From: Candidatus Aenigmatarchaeota archaeon
GTDB lineage: Archaea; Aenigmatarchaeota; Aenigmatarchaeia; GW2011-AR5
DNA length: 12,247 bases
NCBI GenBank assembly: GCA_016187365.1
Contig: JACPJX010000033.1
Location: 1-12,247, forward strand
Direction: 5' to 3'
How positions within the stretch are numbered: position 1 is the stretch's first letter; each line of letters begins with the position of its first letter. Under the pieces are notes generated by a model. The model saw nothing but the letters and a program-made list of their open reading frames with translations, was not told the origin of the DNA and did no database searches. The position numbers and the translations under genes are program-made. Positions 4,034 through 12,128 of this stretch are shown here, in pieces.

Positions 4034-6234
4034 ATGTGCCTGACGTCAACTTCAAGGCCCTGCTCGCCCAGCGTGTTCAGCGTTTCCTGGAGTATCATGT
4101 TCCGCGCCGCCTCCACGCCGAGCACCTCGTAGACCTGGTTTATGTCGTTCGTCTTCATCCTTGATATGTCGACGTGCTCTATCTGGAGGACTTTCTTCAG
4201 GTTGCTGCCCGTGGTCTGTATGACCCAGTCCTCGTTGTCCTTTATGACGACGACATTCTCTATGCCCTGTATGCCCCTTATATGAAGCCTCAGGATCTTG
4301 GATTTGATCTTCCTGACGTTCTTTATGTTTTCCTTTGAAAGCTTTACTGCCATCTTCTTTCCGCGCATGCTTATTTCCGCGCCCTTGATGTGCTTCTCGA
4401 TGACGGCCTTGACGGCATCCCTGTCCGATTCGTTCTCGAGCTCGAGCTCTATCAGGTTCTCGGCGAGGTCTATGGAATCCGAGATTATTATGTCCGATAT
4501 CCTGCTCTCCTTTATCATGTTCGCGATTTCCCTGGCCTTCTCCTTCGTGTTGTATTCCGGCCTGAGGTATATTATCATGTTCTTCTCGAAGCTCTTCCTG
4601 GTGTCGAATATCTCTATCAGCCGCGGAAGGCCGTGGGTGACCTTGCTCAGCCTGTCGCTCTGCGACGCCATCGTGTAAGAACGCATCGTGTTGTGTGTTA
4701 TTATGCCGTCAAATGTCGCAAACGTTTCAGTGCCCTCGACCGTGAAATCGTATACGTATTTTGATGACGGGCTCACGTATTCTATGCTTTCTATCTCGTC
4801 CCATACAACATCGGAATTGTGCATCCTCCTCATAGTTTCAAGCTCTTTTTTAATGTCTATACCTGTCTTCTGGGAGAGCGCTTGGAATATTTCTATGTGA
4901 CGCAACAGGGCTTCCCGGCCTATTTTCTGCCTTTTGGTGGCACTGTTGACGTATCTGCTCGGGTAGTTGAGCTTCTTCGAGACATCAAGAAGCAGCATTC
5001 CGAAGCCGCCAAAGGCGTCAATATAGTCCTGCTTGGCGTTCATAAGGCAGAGTTTTTGCAGTCTTTCGTGTTTCTTCGTGCTTTCAAACCCTATTTTTTC
5101 ATGGAAAATTTTTGCATACTTGTGCGGTATTGAAAGGCCGTATTGTCTACCAGAAATTTTTGATGCGAATATACCGAATCTGTTAAGCAGAAGTGATATC
5201 CCATCCAGAAGCTCCATGGAATCTGAAGATGCCCTTATCATACACCTTTCTACTGACACGCTTCCATCCCCTTCAAAATAGGCTCTGAGAAGGCCTTTGA
5301 CGAAGTTTTCTTCCGCGCTGAAGGCAAACTGGGGAACTTTCTTGTTTTTTGAGCCGGTTCCGCAGCTCAATGAAACAAACTTTGACATAAGGGCAGAATT
5401 GACGCGGATATCATGCCCCTTCCTGAATCCCCTGTAATTATCGTATTCATTATGCGTAAGTCCCAGAGAATCCGCAAAATTTCTTATTATAGAAAGGAAA
5501 CTTTCATCTGTATTTGATATATTGACATAATTATCAGTTGCATTGCCTTCTGAAAGGTATGCTCCTATGAAGAAGCCAAATTCTTCATCAAGTTTCATCG
5601 AAACGGGAAGATTTTTTCTGTTTATGTACCTTCCCCCAACTATTGAAGACAACATCACTTCACTTATGCAGTTTTCTGGAAGGAGCTTTATTGACGGTAT
5701 TCTCATGCCTTCTTTGAGCAGCGTCCCTGAAATGGCCTTTATTTTATTATCATCTCTGATAACGAACGAATGAGAATCTGTCGCTATTATTGAACGTCCT
5801 GAAATTGTTTTCAATTTCATGAGATTTTCAGGCGCTGTGTGCCTGCTAACGGCAAGCAGTCTTTTCCATTCTATCTTCTCATTCTGGTTTATGCTGGGGA
5901 CGGAAATGTTTTGCTGCGATACATCAAGAACGTCCCAGCCATCGACATGCTGGCCTTCGCTTACTATGGAATCAATGAATTTCCCTATCTCGGCAATTCT
6001 TATCTCATCATTGTGCTTTAGTATGACCTTTTCGCTGCCCGCGACCGACATCTGCGTCGCGGGCTCGGAAATGCTCTGCGCGGCGACGATGCCTATCGCC
6101 TCGCCCGGCTCGTACTGGTATTTCGAGATGAGCTTCTGCAGGAGAGCCATCTTCTCCTCTTTCTGCTTCTCGGAGAGCTTGTTCTCCCTGCAGTATTTCT
6201 CGAACTCGTCCATGATTTTTTTTGAAAGCATCAT
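4018..6234 (-). CDS. rpoA2: RNA polymerase subunit A'' (intein-containing, 3' frameshifted)
   Basis: A'' is the C-terminal half of the largest RNAP subunit (Rpb1 homologue). It supplies the trigger loop and part of the clamp. The start ATG at 6232-6234 overlaps the rpoA1 stop (ATGA). Residues 1-62 are the N-extein, with GIVAAQSISEPATQM. A 453-residue intein follows, then a C-extein opening TMRSYTMASQSDRLSKVTHG and continuing GLPRLIEIFDTRK. The last conserved words are GLEVDVRHI; then the frame runs into LSGT and a TAG at 4018-4020, although A'' normally goes on for about 90 residues. Those residues are encoded in another frame just downstream (3797-4033). The trigger-loop His of TFHYAG is a Thr here. 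A frame open further upstream of 6234 is only rpoA1 in a shifted frame. Confidence 0.9.
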   Translation of the reverse strand: MMLSKKIMDEFEKYCRENKLSEKQKEEKMALLQKLISKYQYEPGEAIGIVAAQSISEPATQMSVAGSEKVILKHNDEIRIAEIGKFIDSIVSEGQHVDGWDVLDVSQQNISVPSINQNEKIEWKRLLAVSRHTAPENLMKLKTISGRSIIATDSHSFVIRDDNKIKAISGTLLKEGMRIPSIKLLPENCISEVMLSSIVGGRYINRKNLPVSMKLDEEFGFFIGAYLSEGNATDNYVNISNTDESFLSIIRNFADSLGLTHNEYDNYRGFRKGHDIRVNSALMSKFVSLSCGTGSKNKKVPQFAFSAEENFVKGLLRAYFEGDGSVSVERCMIRASSDSMELLDGISLLLNRFGIFASKISGRQYGLSIPHKYAKIFHEKIGFESTKKHERLQKLCLMNAKQDYIDAFGGFGMLLLDVSKKLNYPSRYVNSATKRQKIGREALLRHIEIFQALSQKTGIDIKKELETMRRMHNSDVVWDEIESIEYVSPSSKYVYDFTVEGTETFATFDGIITHNTMRSYTMASQSDRLSKVTHGLPRLIEIFDTRKSFEKNMIIYLRPEYNTKEKAREIANMIKESRISDIIISDSIDLAENLIELELENESDRDAVKAVIEKHIKGAEISMRGKKMAVKLSKENIKNVRKIKSKILRLHIRGIQGIENVVVIKDNEDWVIQTTGSNLKKVLQIEHVDISRMKTNDINQVYEVLGVEAARNMILQETLNTLGEQGLEVDVRHILSGT
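4690..6048 (-). mobile_element. Intein with LAGLIDADG homing endonuclease inside RpoA''
   Basis: A 453-residue in-frame insertion splits EPATQM from TMRSYT. It begins with Ser1 (SVAGSEKVILKHN), has a TDSH block-B motif (residues 90-93, His93), two dodecapeptide motifs, FFIGAYLSEG (159-168, acid Glu167) and LLRAYFEGDG (253-262, acid Asp261), then VYDFTVEGTETF (block F) and ends GIITHN with Thr as the +1 residue. All residues needed for Ser-type splicing and both putative endonuclease acids are present, so it looks active. Codon use is clearly A/T-richer than the flanking exteins, as expected for a horizontally moving element. The site is at the base of the trigger loop, so unspliced A'' should be catalytically dead. 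Confidence 0.93.
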
Positions 6235-8702
6235 CCCAGAACCCTCTCCATGTTGACCTTTCCGCCGTCGCTCTTTGCCGGGTCGACGCCGTCCTCTCCG
6301 GCGACGAACTGGATTATATGATTTTTGCTGTCGCGCACGGTGCCGTCGTATTCGACTCGCAGGTCCTGCAGTGCTGAAATCAGCCGGCGCTCCATGTAGC
6401 CCGAGTGCCTTGTATGGAGTGATTTGTCCATGAGGTTCTCCCTTGAGTTCATGGCGTCGAAGAAGAATTCGAACGGGTCGAGCCCCTTCTTGTAGCCGTG
6501 GCTCACGAAGCCCCTTGCCTTGAGCCCGAGCCCCCCGGGCCTGAATGATGAGAGCGTCCTGTCGACAAAGCCGCGCGTTATCCTGTTGCCGCTTATCGTC
6601 TCCTGGCCGACGAAGCCGCATATCTGCGTCAGGTTGACGAAGCTCCCCCTTGCCCCGGTGCGCGCCATTATGACGGCGGAGTTCCACGGCAGGTCCGCCT
6701 TTATCGCCTCGTTCGCGTGGTTTGACGCCCCGCCCCCGAGCTGGAGTATTCTGTTTTCAAGCACCATGTCAGGCGTCATGCCGGCCACCTTTTCCAGCCT
6801 GCCTGCGTGGTAGTCCCTTATGAGATTCTGGACCGAGTCCTCGTATTCCTCGAGTATCTTCTCTATCTTCTTCTGTGCCCTGGAGGAGATGTCCTCGTCG
6901 CTCACTGATATGCTGAAGCCTTTTGACGTCACGGTTTCAAGCGCAAGTTTGCAGACGCTGTATATGAATCTCCTCGCGGTTTCGTGGTCGTACTTCCTCT
7001 CGATTATGTCTATCAGCTTACCCTTCTTCTCGCCCAGCGACCTGTCGTCTATCACGCCCTTCTTCAGCACGCCGTTCTTTATCACGACTTCCTCGCCCGA
7101 CGCCGATTTGTACTCGACGCTGAGGTCCTTCGGAAGGATCAAACTGAATATTTCCTTGCCGGTGTATTCGTCCTTCACGTCGAAGTCCTCGATGCCTATG
7201 GAGAGCAGCAGTCTGGCGGCTTCTTTTTTCGTGAATTTCGCCTCGTCCCTCGTGAGAAGGTACATGCCGGTTATGTGGTCGTGCTTGCACGCTATTATGG
7301 GGAGGCCGTACCTCGGCGACCTTATCTGCTTCTCGACTATCATGAGCATCTGGGCCTCTGTCTGTGCTTCAACGGTCTGGGGCACGTGTATGTTCATCTC
7401 GTCGCCGTCAAAGTCGGCGTTGTACGGTATGGTGACTGCGAGGTTCAGGCGGAGGGTCCTGAAAGGCATGACCCTCACCCTGTGGGCCATCATGCTCATC
7501 CTGTGCAGGGAAGGCTGCCTGTTCATCACCACCACGTCGCCGTCCCTGAGGTGCCTCTCGACGATGTATCCGGTGTCTATCTCGCCTGATATGTCCTTCT
7601 TGTTCTCGTCCGTTATCTTCTTCCTGACGCCGTCTGTCCTGACAACATAATTGGCGCCGGGATATGCCCCGCTTCCGTTCAGTATGAGATTTCTCAGGAG
7701 TTCTATGTTGTTCTTGTTGACTTTCTCAGACACGGTGAGTTCCTTCGCTATCTCGTAGGGGACCCCTATCTCGCTTATCGATATCTGCGAGTCCGGCGTG
7801 ACCACGGTTCGCGCGGAGAAGTTCACCCTCTTGCCTGACAGGTTGCTCCTGAACCTGCCTTCCTTCTTGCTGAGCCTCTGCATCAGCGTCTTCAGGGAGC
7901 GGCCGCTGCGGTGCCTTGCCGGCGGCAGCGTTGATATCTCGTTGCTCATCAGCGTCGACACGTGGTACTGAAGGAGTTCCCATATGTCGGCTATGATAAA
8001 ATCAGGCGCGCCTATCTCCAAATTCTTGCGGAGCCTCTCGTTTATCCTGACTATGTCGACGAGCTTGTGCGTCAGGTCGTCCTCGCTCCTCTCCCCGGTT
8101 TCAAGGGTTATCGACGGTCTCACGGTCACCGGCGGTATTGGAAGTATCGTGAGGACGAACCATTCCGGCCTGCCGCCCTTTATCTTCAGGAGCTTCACAT
8201 CGTCGTCGCTTATCCGCTCAAGGCGCTGCCTCACTTCCTCGCTCGTGAGTTCCACCTTGCCCTCCCTGAAGGACGTTGGCTTCTGGAATTCCATCTCCTT
8301 CTGCTTAGCCTTGCAGTGCGGGCATGTCATCTTTCTCTTCTTGTATATCAGTGCCAGGGGGTTGCTCATCGTCTTCATGGACTCCTCGCCCGCAAGCGGC
8401 CTCGAGCACTCCCTGCACGTTGACATGAGTATGAGGAACACCTTCTTGCCGTACAGCGGGTGCACAACCGGCTTCACAAGCTCGAGGTACCCGAAGTGTC
8501 CCATGCACTGCCCTATCGTGCCGCCGCACGTCCTGCACCTGAGGCCCGGGTCGACTACGCCCAGGTGGAGGTCAGCGAGCCCGTTGTCTATGGGATAGCC
8601 GTCCGGGTCGTACAGTTCGGCGTGGTCTATCTTCACCGCCGCCATCTCCTTTATCACCTTCGGCGACAGGAAGCCGAATCCGATCGATTTTATGTTCGTC
8701 AT
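6231..8702 (-). CDS. rpoA1: RNA polymerase subunit A'
   Basis: A' is the N-terminal two-thirds of the largest RNAP subunit and holds the catalytic Mg2+ site. The 823-residue product has the N-terminal zinc site CRTCGGTIGQCMGHFG, a second CREC...CPHC site, the switch/lid region SGKRVNFSARTVVTPD, the catalytic NADFDGDEMN at residues 428-437 (bases 7392-7421) with all three Asp, and a late GFVSHGYKKGLDPFEFFF. It ends at the usual archaeal A'/A'' split. The bridge helix reads LMDKSLHTRHSGYMERRL, differing from the common DTAVRTAxSGYMQRRL at several positions. The ATG follows GGTG in a 17-nt gap after rpoB; the stop overlaps the rpoA2 ATG. Confidence 0.97.
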   Translation of the reverse strand: MTNIKSIGFGFLSPKVIKEMAAVKIDHAELYDPDGYPIDNGLADLHLGVVDPGLRCRTCGGTIGQCMGHFGYLELVKPVVHPLYGKKVFLILMSTCRECSRPLAGEESMKTMSNPLALIYKKRKMTCPHCKAKQKEMEFQKPTSFREGKVELTSEEVRQRLERISDDDVKLLKIKGGRPEWFVLTILPIPPVTVRPSITLETGERSEDDLTHKLVDIVRINERLRKNLEIGAPDFIIADIWELLQYHVSTLMSNEISTLPPARHRSGRSLKTLMQRLSKKEGRFRSNLSGKRVNFSARTVVTPDSQISISEIGVPYEIAKELTVSEKVNKNNIELLRNLILNGSGAYPGANYVVRTDGVRKKITDENKKDISGEIDTGYIVERHLRDGDVVVMNRQPSLHRMSMMAHRVRVMPFRTLRLNLAVTIPYNADFDGDEMNIHVPQTVEAQTEAQMLMIVEKQIRSPRYGLPIIACKHDHITGMYLLTRDEAKFTKKEAARLLLSIGIEDFDVKDEYTGKEIFSLILPKDLSVEYKSASGEEVVIKNGVLKKGVIDDRSLGEKKGKLIDIIERKYDHETARRFIYSVCKLALETVTSKGFSISVSDEDISSRAQKKIEKILEEYEDSVQNLIRDYHAGRLEKVAGMTPDMVLENRILQLGGGASNHANEAIKADLPWNSAVIMARTGARGSFVNLTQICGFVGQETISGNRITRGFVDRTLSSFRPGGLGLKARGFVSHGYKKGLDPFEFFFDAMNSRENLMDKSLHTRHSGYMERRLISALQDLRVEYDGTVRDSKNHIIQFVAGEDGVDPAKSDGGKVNMERVLG

Positions 8703-8719
8703 TTTTGAAACACCTTATA

Positions 8720-9871
8720 TCATTCATCCGGGTTTATCCTCGGGTATATTCCCATGCACTTCAGCTCGTCAAGCATGAGCTTGAACGCATACGACATCTC
8801 GACGTCGGTTATCTTGCTCTTCTTGCACACCGGGCAGTACTTCTTGCCCTTCACGTGGTCTTCCACCGCCGCGAGCCCGCACTGCCTGCATACCGGTATG
8901 CTGTACCTGTCGGAGCCGAACCTCTCCTTCAGCAGCAGCGAGGCGCCGTGCGCTATCAGGCAGTCCTTCTCCATTTCCCCCAGCCTCAGGCCGCCCTGCT
9001 TGGCGCGGCCCGCAGTGGGCTGCTTCGTGAGCAGCGTCACAGGGCCCCTTGCCCTCGCCTGTATCTTGTTGGCGACCATGTGATGCAGTTTCTGGTAATA
9101 GCACGGGCCCATGAGTATCCGGCCCTCAAGCTTCTCCCCGGTGACGCCGTTGTACATTGCTTCCTTTGCGTCGTCCCTGAATCCGATGCTTTTCAGCGCC
9201 TTCCTCAGGGATTCCTCGCTCACGGCCTCGTCGCTGTTGAACGCCGACGCGTCCAGCCTCACTCCAACCATCGCCGAAACCTTAGCCGCTATTATCTCCA
9301 GCAACTGGCCTATCGTCATTCTTGACGGTATGGCATGGGGGTTCACTATTATGTCAGGTATGATGCCGTCCTCGGTGAAAGGCATGTCCTCTTCCGGCAC
9401 TATCAGGGATATCACGCCCTTCTGCCCGTGCCTGCTGGTGAACTTGTCGCCAAGCTCGGGAACCCTTTCGGTCCTCACGTTTATCTTGATAAGTTTGTTT
9501 CCGTTTATGGTCTCGGTGACTATAACGTTGTCCACTATGCCTTCCTCGCCGTATCTTATCATCTCCGACGTCTCGCGCCTGTTCTCGGTTTCCGACATGA
9601 AGCTTTCAACAGGGCCGAAGAACCTGAGGGGCGACACCTTGCCGACGATGACGTCGCCGGCCTGGACCTCGACCTCCCTGTTTATCACGCCGTCCTGGGC
9701 GAGGTTGGCGTATGACTCTTCCGTCTTGTATCCGTTGACGCTCTTGTCCGGTATCTTTATCTCGTCCTTTTCTATGCCCCAGTATTTCTTCTCCTCGGCA
9801 ACGTAGCTCCTGAAGAAGTATGACCTGCCGAAGCCCCTTTCTATGGACGCCTTGTTGAACACTATCCCGTC
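8720..9871 (-). CDS. rpoB: RNA polymerase subunit B, C-terminal part after in-frame TAA
   Basis: This segment continues the rpoB frame directly after the TAA at 9872-9874, reading DGIVFNKASIERGFGRSYFF. It holds the rest of the catalytic core of subunit B: PELGDKFTSRHGQKGV, the GRAKQGGLRLGEMEKDC segment, a C-terminal zinc ribbon (CRQCG...CPVC) and the ending MGIYPRINPDE. If translated separately, the only near start is GTG at 9860-9862, giving about 380 residues that lack the catalytic Asp; no Shine-Dalgarno is evident and the next ATG is far inside. It therefore looks like part of one rpoB gene, not a natural B' gene. The known methanogen B''/B' split is much earlier, near residue 500. Stop TGA, 17 nt before rpoA1. 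Confidence 0.85.
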   Translation of the reverse strand, partial: DGIVFNKASIERGFGRSYFFRSYVAEEKKYWGIEKDEIKIPDKSVNGYKTEESYANLAQDGVINREVEVQAGDVIVGKVSPLRFFGPVESFMSETENRRETSEMIRYGEEGIVDNVIVTETINGNKLIKINVRTERVPELGDKFTSRHGQKGVISLIVPEEDMPFTEDGIIPDIIVNPHAIPSRMTIGQLLEIIAAKVSAMVGVRLDASAFNSDEAVSEESLRKALKSIGFRDDAKEAMYNGVTGEKLEGRILMGPCYYQKLHHMVANKIQARARGPVTLLTKQPTAGRAKQGGLRLGEMEKDCLIAHGASLLLKERFGSDRYSIPVCRQCGLAAVEDHVKGKKYCPVCKKSKITDVEMSYAFKLMLDELKCMGIYPRINPDE

Positions 9872-9874
9872 TTA
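9872..9874 (-). other. rpoB: In-frame TAA replacing the GYNM(E)D glutamate codon of rpoB
   Basis: The codons read GGC TAC AAC ATG TAA GAC GGG ATA GTG. The consensus is GYNMED or GYNxED, so one G-to-T change from GAA explains the stop. The frame is otherwise preserved for 383 more codons. TAA also ends rps7 here, so this is not a genome with TAA freely reassigned. Confidence 0.85.
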
Positions 9875-12016
9875 CATGTTGTAGCCCTTGTAACTCATCA
9901 TTGCGAGGACGATGTTCTGGCCCTGCGGATGCTCCTCGAGGCTGGCCCTGTCGGTCACCGCCGTGGTCACAAGCGGTATCTGCGGGTATGCCAGCACGTC
10001 CGATTTCGTGTCCGTCCTCATGAGGTAATTGGTCGCAAATATCCCGAGCGCCTGCCCGAACATCTTGGCGCCGAAGTTGACCCTGTCCCCCCTGTCGTGG
10101 GTCGGGAAAGGCACCAGGGACGCCGACAATCCCAGTATTATCCCCTCGTTTATCTCCATGTGGGTTCTTTCCTTGTTAAGATGGGCGGCGTTCAGCGCCA
10201 CGTAGGCGTTGTTCTCCTCCTCGGCGTCCAGATACTCGATTATGCCGTTCTTCACCAGGTCGTGCCATGACATCCCGCCGTTCTTCAGTTTCTCGATATG
10301 CTCCCTCTCGAGCTTCATCTTCCCGTTCTCGACTATTATAAGCGGGCGCTGGAGCCTTCCGGAGTCCGTGTTTATGTGTACTTCCTCGAATTCCGGGACG
10401 ATTGATATGTTTATTCCGGGCTCAAGATTCCCCGCCCTTCTCTTGTCGCGCAGTTTCTGCACGAATTTTTCCGCCTGGTCGGTCATGCACAATATCTTCC
10501 CGTCGAGAAAAACCACGTATCTCCCTTCTGTCACGCCCCTGTCGCCGACAGCAAATTCCTTCTTCGCCGTCTCCAGTATAACCTCTTTTTTCTTCTCCGT
10601 CGAGGTGTCGGATATCATGGCCATTATGGCAAGGTACTTGCGGAGGCCGATGTTGACCCCTTCGGGCGTTTCCTCGGCGCACAGCCTGCCCCAGTGAGTG
10701 CCGTGGAGCGCCCTCGCCTCGAAGTGCTCCTGCGACGACGACAGGGGCGATATGACGTTCCTCAGGTGCGCCACCGTCCTTATGTAGTTCGTCCTCTCAA
10801 GCCGCTGGCACACCCCTGTCCTGCCCCCTATCCACTGGCCCGTCGCCATGTGGGAGACTATGCGCTTCGTGAGGTAATCGCTTTCCACTATGGATTTTAT
10901 CGACGGCATCTTGCCCCTCTTGACGAGTTTCTGGTATGAATAGACTATCCTTGAAACGAGGCCGTACTTCCCGAGCAGCACCGACCTGAAAAGTATCTCG
11001 AGAAAGTCGCCCACCAGCCTCAGCCTCTTGTTGGCGTAGTGGTCTATGTCCTGCTCCGGCGCCTTCCTCATCCCGACCTTTATTATCTTCTTCACGACCT
11101 TCGAAAGGTACACTGCCTTGTCCATCCTCGCCTTCTTTTCCTGCCCGAGGTGGGGCAGCAGGTACTTGTCGAGTATGTCGTTGACGCGCTTGTCGCTGTA
11201 TTCCTTCTGGACTATCTTCATCTTCTTGCTTATGTAGTCCTTGGCCTCGTCCACAGTCTTGACGTCGGATTCGTAGATGTTGAAGTATATCTCCTGCATC
11301 TCGTCGCTCTCGCCCGTTATGGACTCTATCACTTCCTTGTCCGTCTCCATGCCCAGCGCCCTCATCAGTACGACCACAGGGAGCTTCTTGACGTTGGCGA
11401 ACGATATCGTTATCAGCCCGCCCTTCCGCTCGATGAGATGCCTCTGCACGAATCCGGAAGCCTCGGAGTTTATCCTCGCCGTCTCGCCCTCCTTCTTTAT
11501 CTCTATTATCGGCCTGTTTGAAAGAACCTCCTCAACCATGACGATGACGCGCTCCGTGCCGTTTATTATGAAGTAGCCTCCCGGGTCGTTCGGGTCCTCG
11601 CCGCTTTCTATGAGGTCCTGCTCGCTCATGCCGGCCAGCGTGCACATCTTCGATTTCATCATTATGGGCAGGTCCCCCAATTTGACTTCCTGCGGCTCCT
11701 GCCTGACGCCGTTTATTATCGGTATCATCTCGACAAAAATGGGCGAAGAATAAGTGAGGTCCCTGACCCTCGCCTCAAAGGGCGTGATCGTGCGGGTCGC
11801 GCCGTCGGCCTCCTTCACGTTGGGCTGCGGTATCCTTACCTTGCCGAGCTTTATCTTGAACTCGGCCAGTTCGGGCGTCTCAAGCTGTATTTCCCCGATT
11901 TCGTCTATTATCTTCTGGACGCGAAAATCTATGAACTCGTTGAAGGACTTTATCTGATGGTCGTTGAATCCGACAGAATCCTTGAAAGACTTCAGTAAAG
12001 TTTTGTACTCCTCCAT
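9872..12016 (-). CDS. rpoB: RNA polymerase subunit B, N-terminal part ending at in-frame TAA
   Basis: Subunit B (Rpb2 homologue) forms the other side of the RNAP cleft. This 714-residue part starts MEEYKTLLKSF and has the expected landmarks: GGYFIINGTERVIV, ANKRLRLVGD, GGRTGVCQRLERTNY, a fork region SPLSSSQEHFEARALHG, then THWGRLCAEETPEG and finally MMSYKGYNM. The stop TAA is where GAA/Glu of the GYNMED motif is expected, and the frame then continues (8720-9871). The ATG at 12014-12016 is chosen over an upstream GTG at 12034 because AGGTGA lies 4 nt before it. It would need readthrough, correction or a partner to make functional RNAP. Confidence 0.92.
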   Translation of the reverse strand: MEEYKTLLKSFKDSVGFNDHQIKSFNEFIDFRVQKIIDEIGEIQLETPELAEFKIKLGKVRIPQPNVKEADGATRTITPFEARVRDLTYSSPIFVEMIPIINGVRQEPQEVKLGDLPIMMKSKMCTLAGMSEQDLIESGEDPNDPGGYFIINGTERVIVMVEEVLSNRPIIEIKKEGETARINSEASGFVQRHLIERKGGLITISFANVKKLPVVVLMRALGMETDKEVIESITGESDEMQEIYFNIYESDVKTVDEAKDYISKKMKIVQKEYSDKRVNDILDKYLLPHLGQEKKARMDKAVYLSKVVKKIIKVGMRKAPEQDIDHYANKRLRLVGDFLEILFRSVLLGKYGLVSRIVYSYQKLVKRGKMPSIKSIVESDYLTKRIVSHMATGQWIGGRTGVCQRLERTNYIRTVAHLRNVISPLSSSQEHFEARALHGTHWGRLCAEETPEGVNIGLRKYLAIMAMISDTSTEKKKEVILETAKKEFAVGDRGVTEGRYVVFLDGKILCMTDQAEKFVQKLRDKRRAGNLEPGINISIVPEFEEVHINTDSGRLQRPLIIVENGKMKLEREHIEKLKNGGMSWHDLVKNGIIEYLDAEEENNAYVALNAAHLNKERTHMEINEGIILGLSASLVPFPTHDRGDRVNFGAKMFGQALGIFATNYLMRTDTKSDVLAYPQIPLVTTAVTDRASLEEHPQGQNIVLAMMSYKGYNM

Positions 12017-12052
12017 TTGTTCACCTGCCGGCACGGACAGCCCTTCAAGTAG

Positions 12053-12062
12053 ATTATTATAA
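12053..12062 (-). promoter_or_regulatory. TATA-like box for the rpoB operon
   Basis: TTATAATAAT on the minus strand. Transcription would start near 12032 and give a leader of about 16 nt before the ATG at 12016, which carries an AGGTGA ribosome binding site. A second A/T-rich candidate, TTTAATAC at 12103-12110, lies further upstream. The 112-nt gap between rpoH and rpoB is the natural place for an operon promoter; no other structure is seen in it. Confidence 0.4.
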
Positions 12063-12128
12063 TTTTGAAAAGGGGCGCAATCTTTAACTTAATGGGCGAA
12101 AAGTATTAAAATCCAATGATTTCAAATT

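Noticed and set aside
3801..4055. N-terminal extension of rpl30e
   Set aside because: The residues are shifted-frame rpoA2; the real rpoA2 C-terminus is encoded in a different frame over the same bases.
6235..6687. N-terminal extension of rpoA2 upstream of 6234
   Set aside because: It is the rpoA1 coding sequence read in another frame, with Arg/Gly-rich low-complexity translation; the ATG overlapping the rpoA1 stop is the natural start.
6820..7650. Long plus-strand ORFs opposite rpoA1, rpoB and other genes
   Set aside because: They mirror minus-strand genes with clear families and encode low-complexity Ser/Leu-rich or His/Val-rich sequence without recognisable domains.
9872..9874. Pyrrolysine-type recoding
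   Set aside because: Pyrrolysine uses UAG, and this codon is UAA. TAA is also the ordinary stop of rps7 in the same window.
8720..12016. Natural methanogen-style B''/B' split of rpoB
   Set aside because: The known split is around residue 500; here the break is at residue 715, inside the GYNMED motif, with the frame kept and no start signal for the second part.
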